Assembly: GCF_019279795.1 (NCBI RefSeq)
Contig: NC_056731.1
Coordinates: forward strand, 869,860,023-869,924,022
Length of the DNA stretch: 64,000 bases
Direction: 5' to 3'
Origin: Protopterus annectens
Lineage: Eukaryota; Chordata; Ceratodontiformes; Protopteridae
Both the position numbers and the translations under genes were made by a program. Below the pieces are notes generated by a model. It was not told where the DNA came from and did not search any database. It saw nothing but the letters and a program-made list of their open reading frames with translations. Below, one piece after another: positions 55,958-64,000 of this stretch; position 1 is the first letter of the stretch, and every line of letters begins with the position of its first letter.

Positions 55958-56651
55958 CTTTGTCCAGATATGTACTTCAAGGAGGGGAGCTGGATCAGAG
56001 CTATCCAGCACCAAGGGGCAAGGCTGGATCAGACATCACTGGAGTAGATTTCAGCCCCACAGATCCGAAGCTTTGGGTCACAGACTCATGCCAATCCAAG
56101 GGAATAGGAGCAGAACTGGTCAAAGAAACCATCAGGGGTCAAAAAAGTAATTCTCTTCAGCTCTGACACGTATACTCTTGGAACTCCCTGATCGTAAAGG
56201 ACGTATTGGAAAAGGAGATACAATTGTATGGGCAGTGGCAGGAAGGCTCACAGATCCGATGCGAGCTGGAGTCTGTATAACCTACATCTGGACTTGCATT
56301 CTGAGAAACTTGATCATCCGATCACTTCAAGACTCCTGAAGGGCCTGACAAATGAGGTAGTTGACTGAGGTCTGGAGTGTTTGCATGAGAGAAGAGTGAA
56401 GCAGAGGAGAAATGGGGGAGACAAACTTGGGTGACTGAGTTCTCTGCATATTCGTACTAGAAGTCGGATCCAATGGTTTTGTATCCATAGGCTGAGCAGT
56501 TGGACTTGCTGAAATAACCATCTGATCAGAAGATTTAGTACCTAAAGTTTTTCTCTTCAGATCTGATAAACGCACTCCCTGTGGGCATCTGATTTTGCAA
56601 TTTTGTGCTCACAGGAAGTGCAATTTTTAAACCCTGTAGGCTTCTCAGCCA
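55958..56651 (-). pseudogene. gag: C4 gag, first part
   Basis: ATG at 56651: MAEKPTGFKNC then TSCEHKIAKSDAH, i.e. the first half of the C-type Cys/His module; the second half is broken. Downstream an S/P-rich region (56330-56575) with PMDTKPLDPTSS then TQSPKFVSPISP. Gag continues on the other side of B at 44205. Confidence 0.65.
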
Positions 56652-56786
56652 TAGAACATTAACTGTAAACTAGAGAAGACAAGTATATTTTTTTTGTAAA
56701 GGATTATCAACAATTGTAGCAAAGAATACCCTGTCAAACTGGGTAAGAAAAGAAACAGCAAAAGGACAAAGAAAAGTACAAACAAC

Positions 56787-56886
56787 GGCGACGCCGGACC
56801 TAGACTTTGGAATTCGGCCGACCGAGGGACCGCCTGACGGCAGAGAACCCATATGTGATTACTGCAGCTGTATGCACGATGAACAT
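56787..56886 (-). repeat. Solo B-type end inside the C4 5' region
   Basis: About 100 bases almost identical to the outer part of the B 5' repeat (55860-55957): GACGCCGGACCTAGACTTTG, GAATTCGGCCGACCGAGG and TGACTGCAGCTGTATGCA-like blocks with minor changes, ending at the B tip TGAACAT. Flanked by 32-bp copies at 56757-56788 and 56888-56919 (29 of 32 identical). No coding part of B is attached. Confidence 0.8.
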
Positions 56887-57555
56887 CAGCAAAAGGACAG
56901 ATAAAGGTACAAACAACGGTATGCAAGAAATTGCCTGACAGACTGGTCTAACGAAAGAAAACTTGAATATTTTACTACAGTTTCTTCCTCTTGGTTGTCA
57001 AGTAAGAAGAAACTTTTCTTCTAAGAAAACACACTTACTACAGACCAGAAGAAATGTGTTTAAATACTCTGAAGACAAACATCTGTGCGAGATGGCGAGA
57101 AACAAGATCAGAGGTATTGGTGATGGACTACAGCATTATAGGTAGAGGGAGAAGCTCGAGAATTGGATCCAAAGTATACAGAAAGCATTAGCATCAGATC
57201 AGAGGTCGGATTCATAACTAATACGTTCAGGAAGAATGAAAAGGACATCAGATGGTACAGTTGTGTAAAATCTTACCATAACAGTAGAGGTCCTCTTCAC
57301 TGCTGCACTATTCTTCACAATATGGGGATCCCCTGCCTAGGGTAGCCAGACATCCTGCCAGTATACCAAAACCTTTCGGTTGTAATGGGTCATACATCAC
57401 ACATATGCCCCTCATGCATGGAATAGGGCATAAAAAGGTGACATTCGGAAGTACCATACTCATAAGTGAATAAAGCCCAGAAGGAGCAACCGCCTATGGA
57501 CATCAGGTAACAGCATATCCAGAAAGAAAAAGGTCCAGGGATGGAGGAAGCGAGC

Positions 57556-57652
57556 GAATACTGCAACAGTAAAGAGAAGGACATCACGGTTATGGTAAGA
57601 TTTTACAAAAAACTGTACCATGTCCTTCCAATATCACCGCTGCAGTATTATT
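57556..57652 (-). repeat. ICR of E
   Basis: AATACTGCAACAG...TGCAGTATT. The junction ACTGTAC/CATGTCC is near 57618/57619. The first half complements the 57255 tip; the second half matches the D tip at 42911. Confidence 0.7.
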
Positions 57653-57659
57653 TACAACA

Positions 57660-58000
57660 GGGAGAGTACAATAGCTCAGGAAAAAGACTGGAAGGAGGAA
57701 CGGCCAAGCAGAGCCCTCTAGAAAGCCATAGCAGAACCAGCTGTAGCCCTAGAAATCTTATCCAATTTATAGTGCTTGGTAAAGGTATGCACAAAAGTCC
57801 AGGTAGCTGCCTCAAGAATAGAACTGGTATCCAAACTCTTACCCAAAAAAAAAACAAAAAAAAAAGGCACCAGAAGCCACAGCCCTAGTAGAAATGAGCC
57901 TTAAAAGGAAGGAAGGCTCTTCCCAAGAAGACAGCAAAAAGAGGACTTTGGATATCCAAGAAAAAACGGTTTGCTTGGAAACAGCCAAACTTAAAGACCT
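57660..58000 (-). pseudogene. E tyrosine recombinase, C-terminal part
   Basis: Blocks KHYKLDKISRATAGSAMAF (about 57715-57775, nucleophile Tyr) preceded by AATWTFVHTFTK-like words (about 57775-57815) and RATASGAF-like words near 57870. The rest of the gene, including RVSEL, is missing: the sequence jumps to RNase H/methylase-like DNA near 58000, so an internal deletion occurred. Confidence 0.65.
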
Positions 58001-58720
58001 AGGATGAAAAGAAGACCTGAACAGGACTTTCAGAATGAGAAGGGGAGGGAAGGCATAAACAAACAGCTCCTTCCAAGAAAGGGAGCGTGTCCCACCTCTT
58101 CCAGGCCAAAGGACATGGGACTCTTAGCACAAAAAAATGATGTCTGTTCAGAAGGAAGGCAAAAAGATCCGAGAAGTACCGCACTGGTGGACAATGTCCA
58201 GAAACGCATCCCTGTAAAGCATCCACTCGTGCGATTGTGTTATGGACCTGCTCAGAGAATCTGCCACTATTTTCTGATCAGAGGAGAGGAATGTAAAATG
58301 CCTAAAGGGTCACCCTATACTAGATAACAAACTTTAAGGGCTAATGCTAATTTGCACAGGAGATAAGACCTTGCCCCCCCCCCCCCACACACACTTAGTT
58401 GTTGACATACCACATCACTGTGGTATTGTCTGCAAGAATCTGGAGAGGCCCTGGAAGGAGGAGAGAATGAAAAGTCTGAAGAGCTAAAAAGTGGCCCTCA
58501 TCTCGGACACTGATGTCTTTCTGTCAAAGACCAAAGGCCCTGCACTTTGCAGGACCAAAGGAGGCCCCACATCCTACATTAAAGGCAACTGTGCAGAGTT
58601 CCTGAGATGGGATAGAAGTTGAAAAGGAAGCCCTGGGTTTCAAGACAACCGACAAATCCACCACTTCAGTTCCAGCTCGAGTGATGGAAACAGACGGTCT
58701 AGAAAACCTGAAGGACGGGC
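58000..58720 (-). pseudogene. pol: E RNase H and methylase-like remnant
   Basis: VCLCLPSPSHSESPVQVFF (58000-58060) corresponds to L-C-I-PP-FPL-I-KVLL of D, and DALQGCVSGHCPPVRYFSD to the preceding block. Near 58410-58450 an ADNTTVMWYVNN-type motif (RNase H) is readable. Broken frames throughout. Confidence 0.65.
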
Positions 58721-59067
58721 ATATGCCGAAGCCAAGCTGACTTTAGAAGAAACCACTGGAGCTTTCTCGCGTGGAGCTTGGCCACAGGATGCATAAAAAT
58801 AGTTTAAGCCATGTAACCCACAGCCCTCAGAAACACCCTGGCTTTAATGGAAACCAGAGGAAGAAAGGATTGAAAGAAAGCAAAGCGTTAAAAAGCATTG
58901 GGAGGAGGCAGGGATGCCAGCACTGGAACAGTCTGAAGCCAGCAACAGAAAAAACATGATCCTAAGGAGGAGTCGGGAATGATTTTTGGAAATTTACAGT
59001 AAATCCCAGCCTTTACAGGAGAAAAAATAGCAAAGTGAAGATGCTGCAGTAAAATCTCTGGAGAAGC

Positions 59068-59600
59068 CTAAATGAGCAGGTCATCCTTGTAAAAAAAAAA
59101 AAAAAAAAAAAAAAAATTCTGCATCTCTCTCAACCTGCTGAAAGCAATCACAGGAGCAAGACATTTGGTGGAGACCCATGGGGCAGTAGAGAGACCAAAC
59201 AGCAAAGCAGAGAACTGAATATACCAGAAAGCGACATAGAAACTTCCTGTACAGGGGGTGCATAGGAATGTGTAGATCAGTATCCTTGAGATACAGAGAA
59301 ACCACAAAAATCAGAGGACACAGCAGAGGAAACCAGGTTTGAAGGGATTGCATTCGAAAGGAAGGGACCTTCAAAAATATATGTTTAGTTGAACAATCCA
59401 GAATGGGTCTTCAATTGCTTTCTTCCCTGGGGACCAAGAACATTCTGGAGTAAAACCCCTTCCCACTCAGAGTTGGAACTTCTTGAATTATCCCTTGAGC
59501 CAACCTGCCCTGAAGCACCTTGTGGGGGGGGGGGGGGGCTGTTCCCGAAGCGGCTGCTTGTAACTATCTTCATCGGAAATGTCTCTCCCACACTGGTGTT
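59068..59600 (-). pseudogene. pol: E reverse transcriptase fragment
   Basis: GVLLQNVLGPQGRKQLKTHS (about 59395-59470) covers the FLVP-K block in a wrong frame. Then VPSFRMQSLQTWFPLL, LYLKDTDLHIPMHPLYRKFL, FSALLFGLSTAPWVSTKCLA and FSRLREMQ. The catalytic YLDD is replaced by an A run at 59093-59115 (KDDLLI follows it). Nonfunctional. Confidence 0.75.
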
Positions 59601-59657
59601 TCCCCTTTCTGGATGCCATGAAACCTACCACAACAAGGCAAGACAAAGAGGGAAAAG

Positions 59658-59660
<3 letters not shown>

Positions 59661-59699
<39 letters not shown>

Positions 59700-60068
59700 C
59701 AACCAACCAACCAACCAACCCACACACACACACTCACTCCAACCAACACACACACACACACTCACTCCAACCAACCAACACACACACACACACTCACTCC
59801 AACCAACCAACACACACACACACACTCACACTCCAACCAACCAACACACACACACACACACACACTCCAACCAACCAACACACACACACACACACACACC
59901 AACCAAGCAACACACACACACACACACACACACCAACCAAGCAACAGACACACACACACACCAACCAAGCAACACACACACACACACACCAACCAAGCAA
60001 CAGACACACACACACACACACACTCCAACCAACCAACACACACACACACACACACCCCCCAACCAACC

Positions 60069-60103
<35 letters not shown>

Positions 60104-60666
60104 CAACCAACCAACACACACACACACACACACTCCAACCAACCAACACACACACACACACACACACTCCAACCAACCAACACACACACACACACACTCC
60201 AACCAACCAACACACACACACACACGCACTCCAACCAACCAACCCACACACACACACTCCAACCAACCAACCAACCCACACACACACTCCAACCAACCAA
60301 CCAACCCACACACACACTCCAACCAACCAACCAACCCACACACACACTCCAACCAACCAACCAACCCACACACACACACACACTCCAACCAACCAACCAA
60401 CCAACACACACACACACACTCCAACCAACCAACACACACACACCAACCAACACATACACACACACACACACCAACCAACCCATACACACACACACACACA
60501 CACACACAACCAACACACACACACCAACCAACACACACACACCAACCAACACACACACACCAACCAACACATACACACACACACACTCCAACCAACCAAC
60601 CCACACACACCCAACACCACACACTCCAACCACACACACACACACACTCCAACACACACACACTCC

Positions 60667-60702
<36 letters not shown>
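59661..60702. repeat. CA / CCAACCAA compound minisatellite
   Basis: About 1.04 kb of CA runs punctuated by CTCCAACCAACCAA or CCAACCAAGCAA, giving a loose 30-40-bp unit repeated about 25 times. Long Thr/His/Pro and Cys/Val frames on both strands are artefacts. It joins the truncated 5' side of E to the truncated recombinase of F. Confidence 0.95.
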
Positions 60703-60703
<1 letters not shown>

Positions 60704-60719
60704 ATGAGTAAGAGAAGGA

Positions 60720-60900
60720 TGAGAAGAGCTTTCTCCTTTACCTAGCATCCAAGAGCAAAATCTTTTCCATTTATCAGCATAGGATTTTCTTGTGCTAGGC
60801 CTCCTGGCCTCATGAAGAACTTCAACCATCTGTTGGGAAAGATTTAAAGCAATAGCCAGGCAGTTAAATGCAGAGTTTGAAGATGAAGAAACTTTCCCCC
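60720..60900 (-). pseudogene. F tyrosine recombinase, N-terminal part
   Basis: VLHEARRPSTRKSYADKWKR then FCSWMLGKG (60735-60825), the core-binding start found in A and B. It runs directly into the CA repeat; the catalytic domain is absent. Confidence 0.8.
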
Positions 60901-60969
60901 TTCCCTGAACCAACAGATCTGGTACTAGGGGAAGATGCCAAGACTGAGCCTGGGAAAGGCTGCAAAGGA

Positions 60970-61735
60970 GGAGATACCAATGCTGCCTGGGCCAATCTGG
61001 AGCTATCAGAATAGCCTTTGGTTTTTCGTCCCTTATCTTTAGCAGCACTCTGGGAAGAGGCAGAGGAGGGAATGCATAAAATGAGAGATGTGTCCATGGG
61101 AAGGACAATGCATCCACGCTTTAAGCTTTGTTGTGAAACTCCCTGGTGCAGAAGGTTGGAAGGAGATGGTTGGTGTGATAGCAGAAGAGATCCACTTGTG
61201 GGGTGCCCCAATGATGAGTGATGCGATGAAAAATGCCCCTGTTCAGTTGCCATTTGTGAGGATCCAGAACATATGTGCTCAAATGATCCGCCAAGGAGTT
61301 TAGCCTCCCTGGAAGATACTGGGCTATTAGATGCAAGCCCATGGATGCTGCTAGGGACCATAGTCCCATGCTTTGTCTGCACAAGGGGTAAGAGAGATTC
61401 CCCCCTTGCTTGTTTATGTACCACATGACGGCGATAGTCTGCCCTGATCAGCAGAGTCCCAGTGTACAGTAGGTCCTTGAAAGCCAGCAAGGCCTGCTGC
61501 ACTGCCATCAATTCTTTTAAAGTTTATATGCAGATAAATCTGCTGGGTGTTCGAGTCCCCTGTATGCCCCTGTCCTCCAGATGAGCCCCCATGCAACATC
61601 TGAGGTGTCTGTGGTGGGAGTCTGGCTGGCAGGCGGTGGGCGGAAAGGCAGACCCTTGTTCTGAGAACAGGCTGTCGTCCACCAGAGGAACTCCATTTGT
61701 AGACAGGGAATCAGGGGAAGAATAAAGTTCAAGTC
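60970..61735 (-). pseudogene. pol: F RNase H and methylase-like region
   Basis: RNase H: PTTDTSDVAWGLIW, a HINFKRIDG block, VMWYINKQGGN (about 61395-61428), LADHLSTYV. Methylase-like: PQVDLFCYHTNHLL, then MDALSFPWTHLSFYAFPPL and AILIAPDWPRQHWY (60985-61117). Frame breaks near 61430, 61515 and 61130. Confidence 0.8.
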
Positions 61736-62590
61736 CTGTGTGTGTTGGCACCAAAGATTCTTGAGATACCATTGAAGTTAGCATATGCAGCCTTGCATAT
61801 GAGATAATCAAAATACATGAAGCCATGAACCCCAGTGCTTGCAGGAATTGCCTTGCAGACAGCTGGATCATACTTGCCAAGTTCATGAAGTAAGCAGAAA
61901 GATCTTCTTGCTTCTGTTGAAGGAAGAATACCATCTGGGTGGCTGTATTCAGACTCGCTCCTAGGAGTTTGCTCGAATGAGACAGTCGTCCAGGTAAGGA
62001 TAAATTTGAATGTTTCTCTGTCTGCAAAAAGCAATGGCTGGAGCCAGGCACTTCGTAAAATCTCTGGGAGCAGTAAATAAGCCAAAGGGCAATGCAGAGA
62101 ATTGAAAGTGTTGTTCCCCAGCCCTGAAGCGAAGGAACTGCCTGCAACTTTCCCTTATTGGGACGTGCAGATAAGCCTCCTTGAGAGCCAAAGTTAACAG
62201 CCATGAATCCTTGCCCAGCATTGGTAGTAATTGTTGAAGAGTGAGCATCTTGAATTTGGGAATCACCAGAAAAGTGTTTAGAATGGACATATCCAGAATA
62301 GGGCGACAGGTGCCCCCTTTCTTGGGTACCAGAAAAAGCCTTTAATAAAAACCTAGGCCTGCCTGATTTGCAGGAACTGGCTCTATAGGCCCCATAGTCA
62401 GTAGAGAAGAAATTTGAGTTTCTAACCTCTGCCCTGAGAGTTCTGGGTATCCTTGTAAAGCAGGGAAGGTGTGAAAATAAAGCCCGAAATCTTGGTTTAC
62501 TCTATTGCGCACCCATTTGTCTGTGATGGTGGACCATACCTCTGCAAACCTGGCTAACCTTCCCCCTAAAGGAAACCGAGGGTCCGCAGA
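61735..62590 (-). pseudogene. pol: F reverse transcriptase
   Basis: SILNTFLVIPKFKMLTLQQL, LLTLALKEAYLHVPI (the catalytic Asp of TLDLK is Ala), FSALPFGLFTAPRDFTKCL, IYPYLDDCLIRAN (YLDD present, about 61980-61991). A deletion follows directly and the frame shifts before ASLNTATQMVFF. First catalytic Asp lost, hence inactive. Confidence 0.85.
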
Positions 62591-62639
62591 GATAGGCAGA
62601 AAAAGGCCCGAGTCATTGAGAAGGTTTGCTTAAAACTCC

Positions 62640-64000
62640 CCGATTTAGCAGAAGAATGCCATTGTTTAGCCCTTTGAGGGGCAGAATAATGCCATTGTTT
62701 AGCCCTTTGAGGAGTAGAAGCCTGCCCTCTGGAAGATCTGAAACCCCTAGGTCTAGACTGGGAAAGACCTGCTCTTGGAAGGATAATTCCTACTAAACCA
62801 GAGGAGGCTGAAACTGAAGGAAATCTTTTACAGCTTGCATAGATTTTGCCTTTAGTACCTCCTCAGCCTTATTACCAAAACGATTGTTCTTATGCAAAGG
62901 AACATCCAGCAATTTAGATTTAACTGGTTCAGAAAGAGGCTGCTCACCGAGCTAAGCATGCCTTCTAAATTACAGAACCAGTGGCTGCTGCTCTGCAGGA
63001 AGCCTCCAAAATATCAAAACCACAATGAAGTAAATGCTTATTAACTAAAGTGGCAGCATTCAATAAGTCTTGTAAATCTTTGTTCTCAGTCATGGAAGGA
63101 ATATCTCCAAGTTTAGATTTAACAGCCTCCAAAGTATGCTGCTGATACTTAAGCATGTGAAAGAAAATTCATGGATCTAATGGCAAGAGTTGCAGAAGTA
63201 TAGACTTTTTTTACCCCATCTGTCAAAGGCCCTAGATTCCTTATCAGAAGGCACAGGGTTTTTAGCAATAGTAGCCTTAACACCCTTGGGGCCTTGAGGA
63301 ATAATTTCTGTATCAGCAGTAGGGTTTTTAAAAAGGAATTGAGATTCAGGAAACCCGAAATACCTACCTGGTTTTCTGGGGGCAGGAGAAACAGAATTGG
63401 CGTTAAAGAATTTTCCATGAAATCATCATCCACAACTTCCAAAATTGGAGGTATAGCCAGAGGCTTATGCTGTGGCAAATCTAAAATTTCCCAATTTTTT
63501 TCTTAGACTGTGGAAAATTGACATTCCCATTTAAAATGCTACGAGTATTCAAAGTATCCCCAAAGGAAAAATCCGTAGAGAAGGCAGAAGGAAGTGATAG
63601 AGTCCTCAGCATCAGAATCCTCAAAGCCAGAAAAAAGTGGAGAATTTCCTTCACCAGCAGACATACTGGAAATCTCAGAATCTGATACAGACAAAACATC
63701 AGGAGATAATTCCCTAGTCCTCTTTGAAGGGGTGGATGAGAGCCCCTAATCAGGGAAAGATCACCAGTCATCTTTACCAACTGGGACTGAGATACAGGAG
63801 GGGAGGCCGATGCCGGTTTGTGGCTGGAAGGTTTACTAGCAATCCGAAGGGAAAATCGGGAGGCCTAGCAACTGCAGAAGTCTGAATTAAGGTAGTCTGT
63901 CTGGTTCTTGTCTCATGTCAAAAAGAAGAGGAGTCAGAAGCCAGTGCCTGTGAAGCAGCACCAGACTCATCTGAGGCAGCAACAGCCGGAGTGTCTGAAG
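62640..64000 (-). pseudogene. gag: F gag, C-terminal part
   Basis: Blocks GDLSLIRGSHPPLQRG near 63700, FGDTLNTRSIL near 63540, LAIPPILEVVDDDFMENSL near 63420-63460, FLFKNPTAD-like and QGPKGVKA-like words near 63290-63330 in a shifted frame, then LKYQQHTLEAVKSKLGDIPS and FDILEASCRAA (62970-63155), and a tandem duplication near 62650-62705 (AGAATGCCATTGTTTAGCCC repeated). Many frameshifts. The N-terminal module is outside the window. Confidence 0.8.

Larger units (their letters stand above)
42912..57253 (-). mobile_element. DIRS-type retrotransposon C4, split by B and D
   Basis: A C-type element on - whose 5' end is at 57253 (...CATCAGAT, same as the element 1 5' tip). Gag runs from 56651 to 55958, is interrupted by B (44206-55957), and continues 44205-42912. 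D is then inserted (42911) and the rest lies beyond the gap. It is the oldest layer of a three-deep nest: C4 contains B, which contains C. Confidence 0.75.
57255..59640 (-). mobile_element. DIRS-type retrotransposon E, 5'-truncated
   Basis: On -: RT fragment (59600-59068), RNase H and methylase-like fragments (58700-58000), recombinase C-terminus (about 57900-57660), ICR (57556-57652), 3' tip at 57255 (GTACAGTTG). The left tip lies one base from the C4 5' tip (57253). Its 5' half is replaced by the CA tract. Closest to D. Confidence 0.75.
60720..64000 (-). mobile_element. DIRS-type retrotransposon F (A-like), both ends missing
   Basis: On -: gag (from beyond 64000 to about 62640), RT, RNase H, methylase-like and the first part of the recombinase, cut at the CA tract. 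Sequence is A/B-like. No terminal repeat or ICR is in the window. Confidence 0.85.

Noticed and set aside
59389-61117. Open frames of 290-450 codons rich in Thr/His or Cys/Val
   Set aside because: CA repeats lack stops in every frame. Only the part of the - frame beyond 60720 is genuine DIRS coding sequence.

Overview
This window is repeat-dense, non-coding vertebrate DNA from a scaffold with one 500-base N gap. I recognise no host-gene exon, tRNA, rRNA, operon or CRISPR. About two thirds of it is DIRS-type (tyrosine-recombinase) retrotransposon sequence. The rest holds CR1-like LINE debris, one SINE, one PIF/Harbinger remnant, and long CT, CA and TA tracts. Dominance by several DIRS families plus CR1-like LINEs suggests a large, repeat-rich genome such as an amphibian (caecilian or salamander) or possibly a lungfish. 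That is inference; the sequence does not name the species.

Layout: 1-3333, 3' part of a C-type DIRS element on +. 3334-17670, mostly unrecognised sequence with decayed LINEs (4430-5470, 6856-7190, 13080-13600, 13620-15262), a Harbinger relic (5867-6103) and a SINE (10925-11225). 17671-19323, a 1.65-kb polypyrimidine tract running straight into a 5'-truncated A-type element (A1, 19324-24137). 24138-35064, a C-type element (C2) with a whole A-type element (A2, 28171-33709) inserted in its recombinase gene. 35065-36687, unique DNA, a TA microsatellite and a hairpin. 36688-38500, the 5' end of another C-type element (C3), cut by the gap at 38501-39000. 39001-42911, a D-type element on -. 42912-57253, a C-type element on - (C4) split by a B-type element (44206-55957), itself split by a C-type element (C, 44492-50741). 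57255-59640, an E-type fragment on -. 59661-60702, a CA/CCAACC tract. 60720-64000, an A-like element (F) on -, running off the window.

Each readable DIRS copy follows one plan: terminal inverted repeat with promoter; Gag with an N-terminal Cys/His module; RT with a YLDD (or similar) box; RNase H; a Dam-methylase-like segment; a tyrosine recombinase with RVSEL, HSTR and HY signatures; an internal complementary region (ICR) matching both outer ends joined together; and a second terminal repeat. The ICR of each copy predicts that copy's own ends, which is how I set element boundaries to within a few bases and resolved the nesting. Every coding region I could read is broken by stops or indels, so none looks autonomously active, though B and C are the best preserved.

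The points most worth following are: a CRE palindrome (TGACGTCA) fixed 12 nt upstream of a TATA box in A/B-type terminal repeats; a dyad in C-type terminal repeats whose arms differ between subfamilies yet stay complementary, with the same motif repeated in gag; a second reading frame open across RT/RNase H in several families; a 14-bp-duplication-flanked near-perfect palindrome in A1; and a stray 100-bp B-type end bracketed by a 32-bp duplication.
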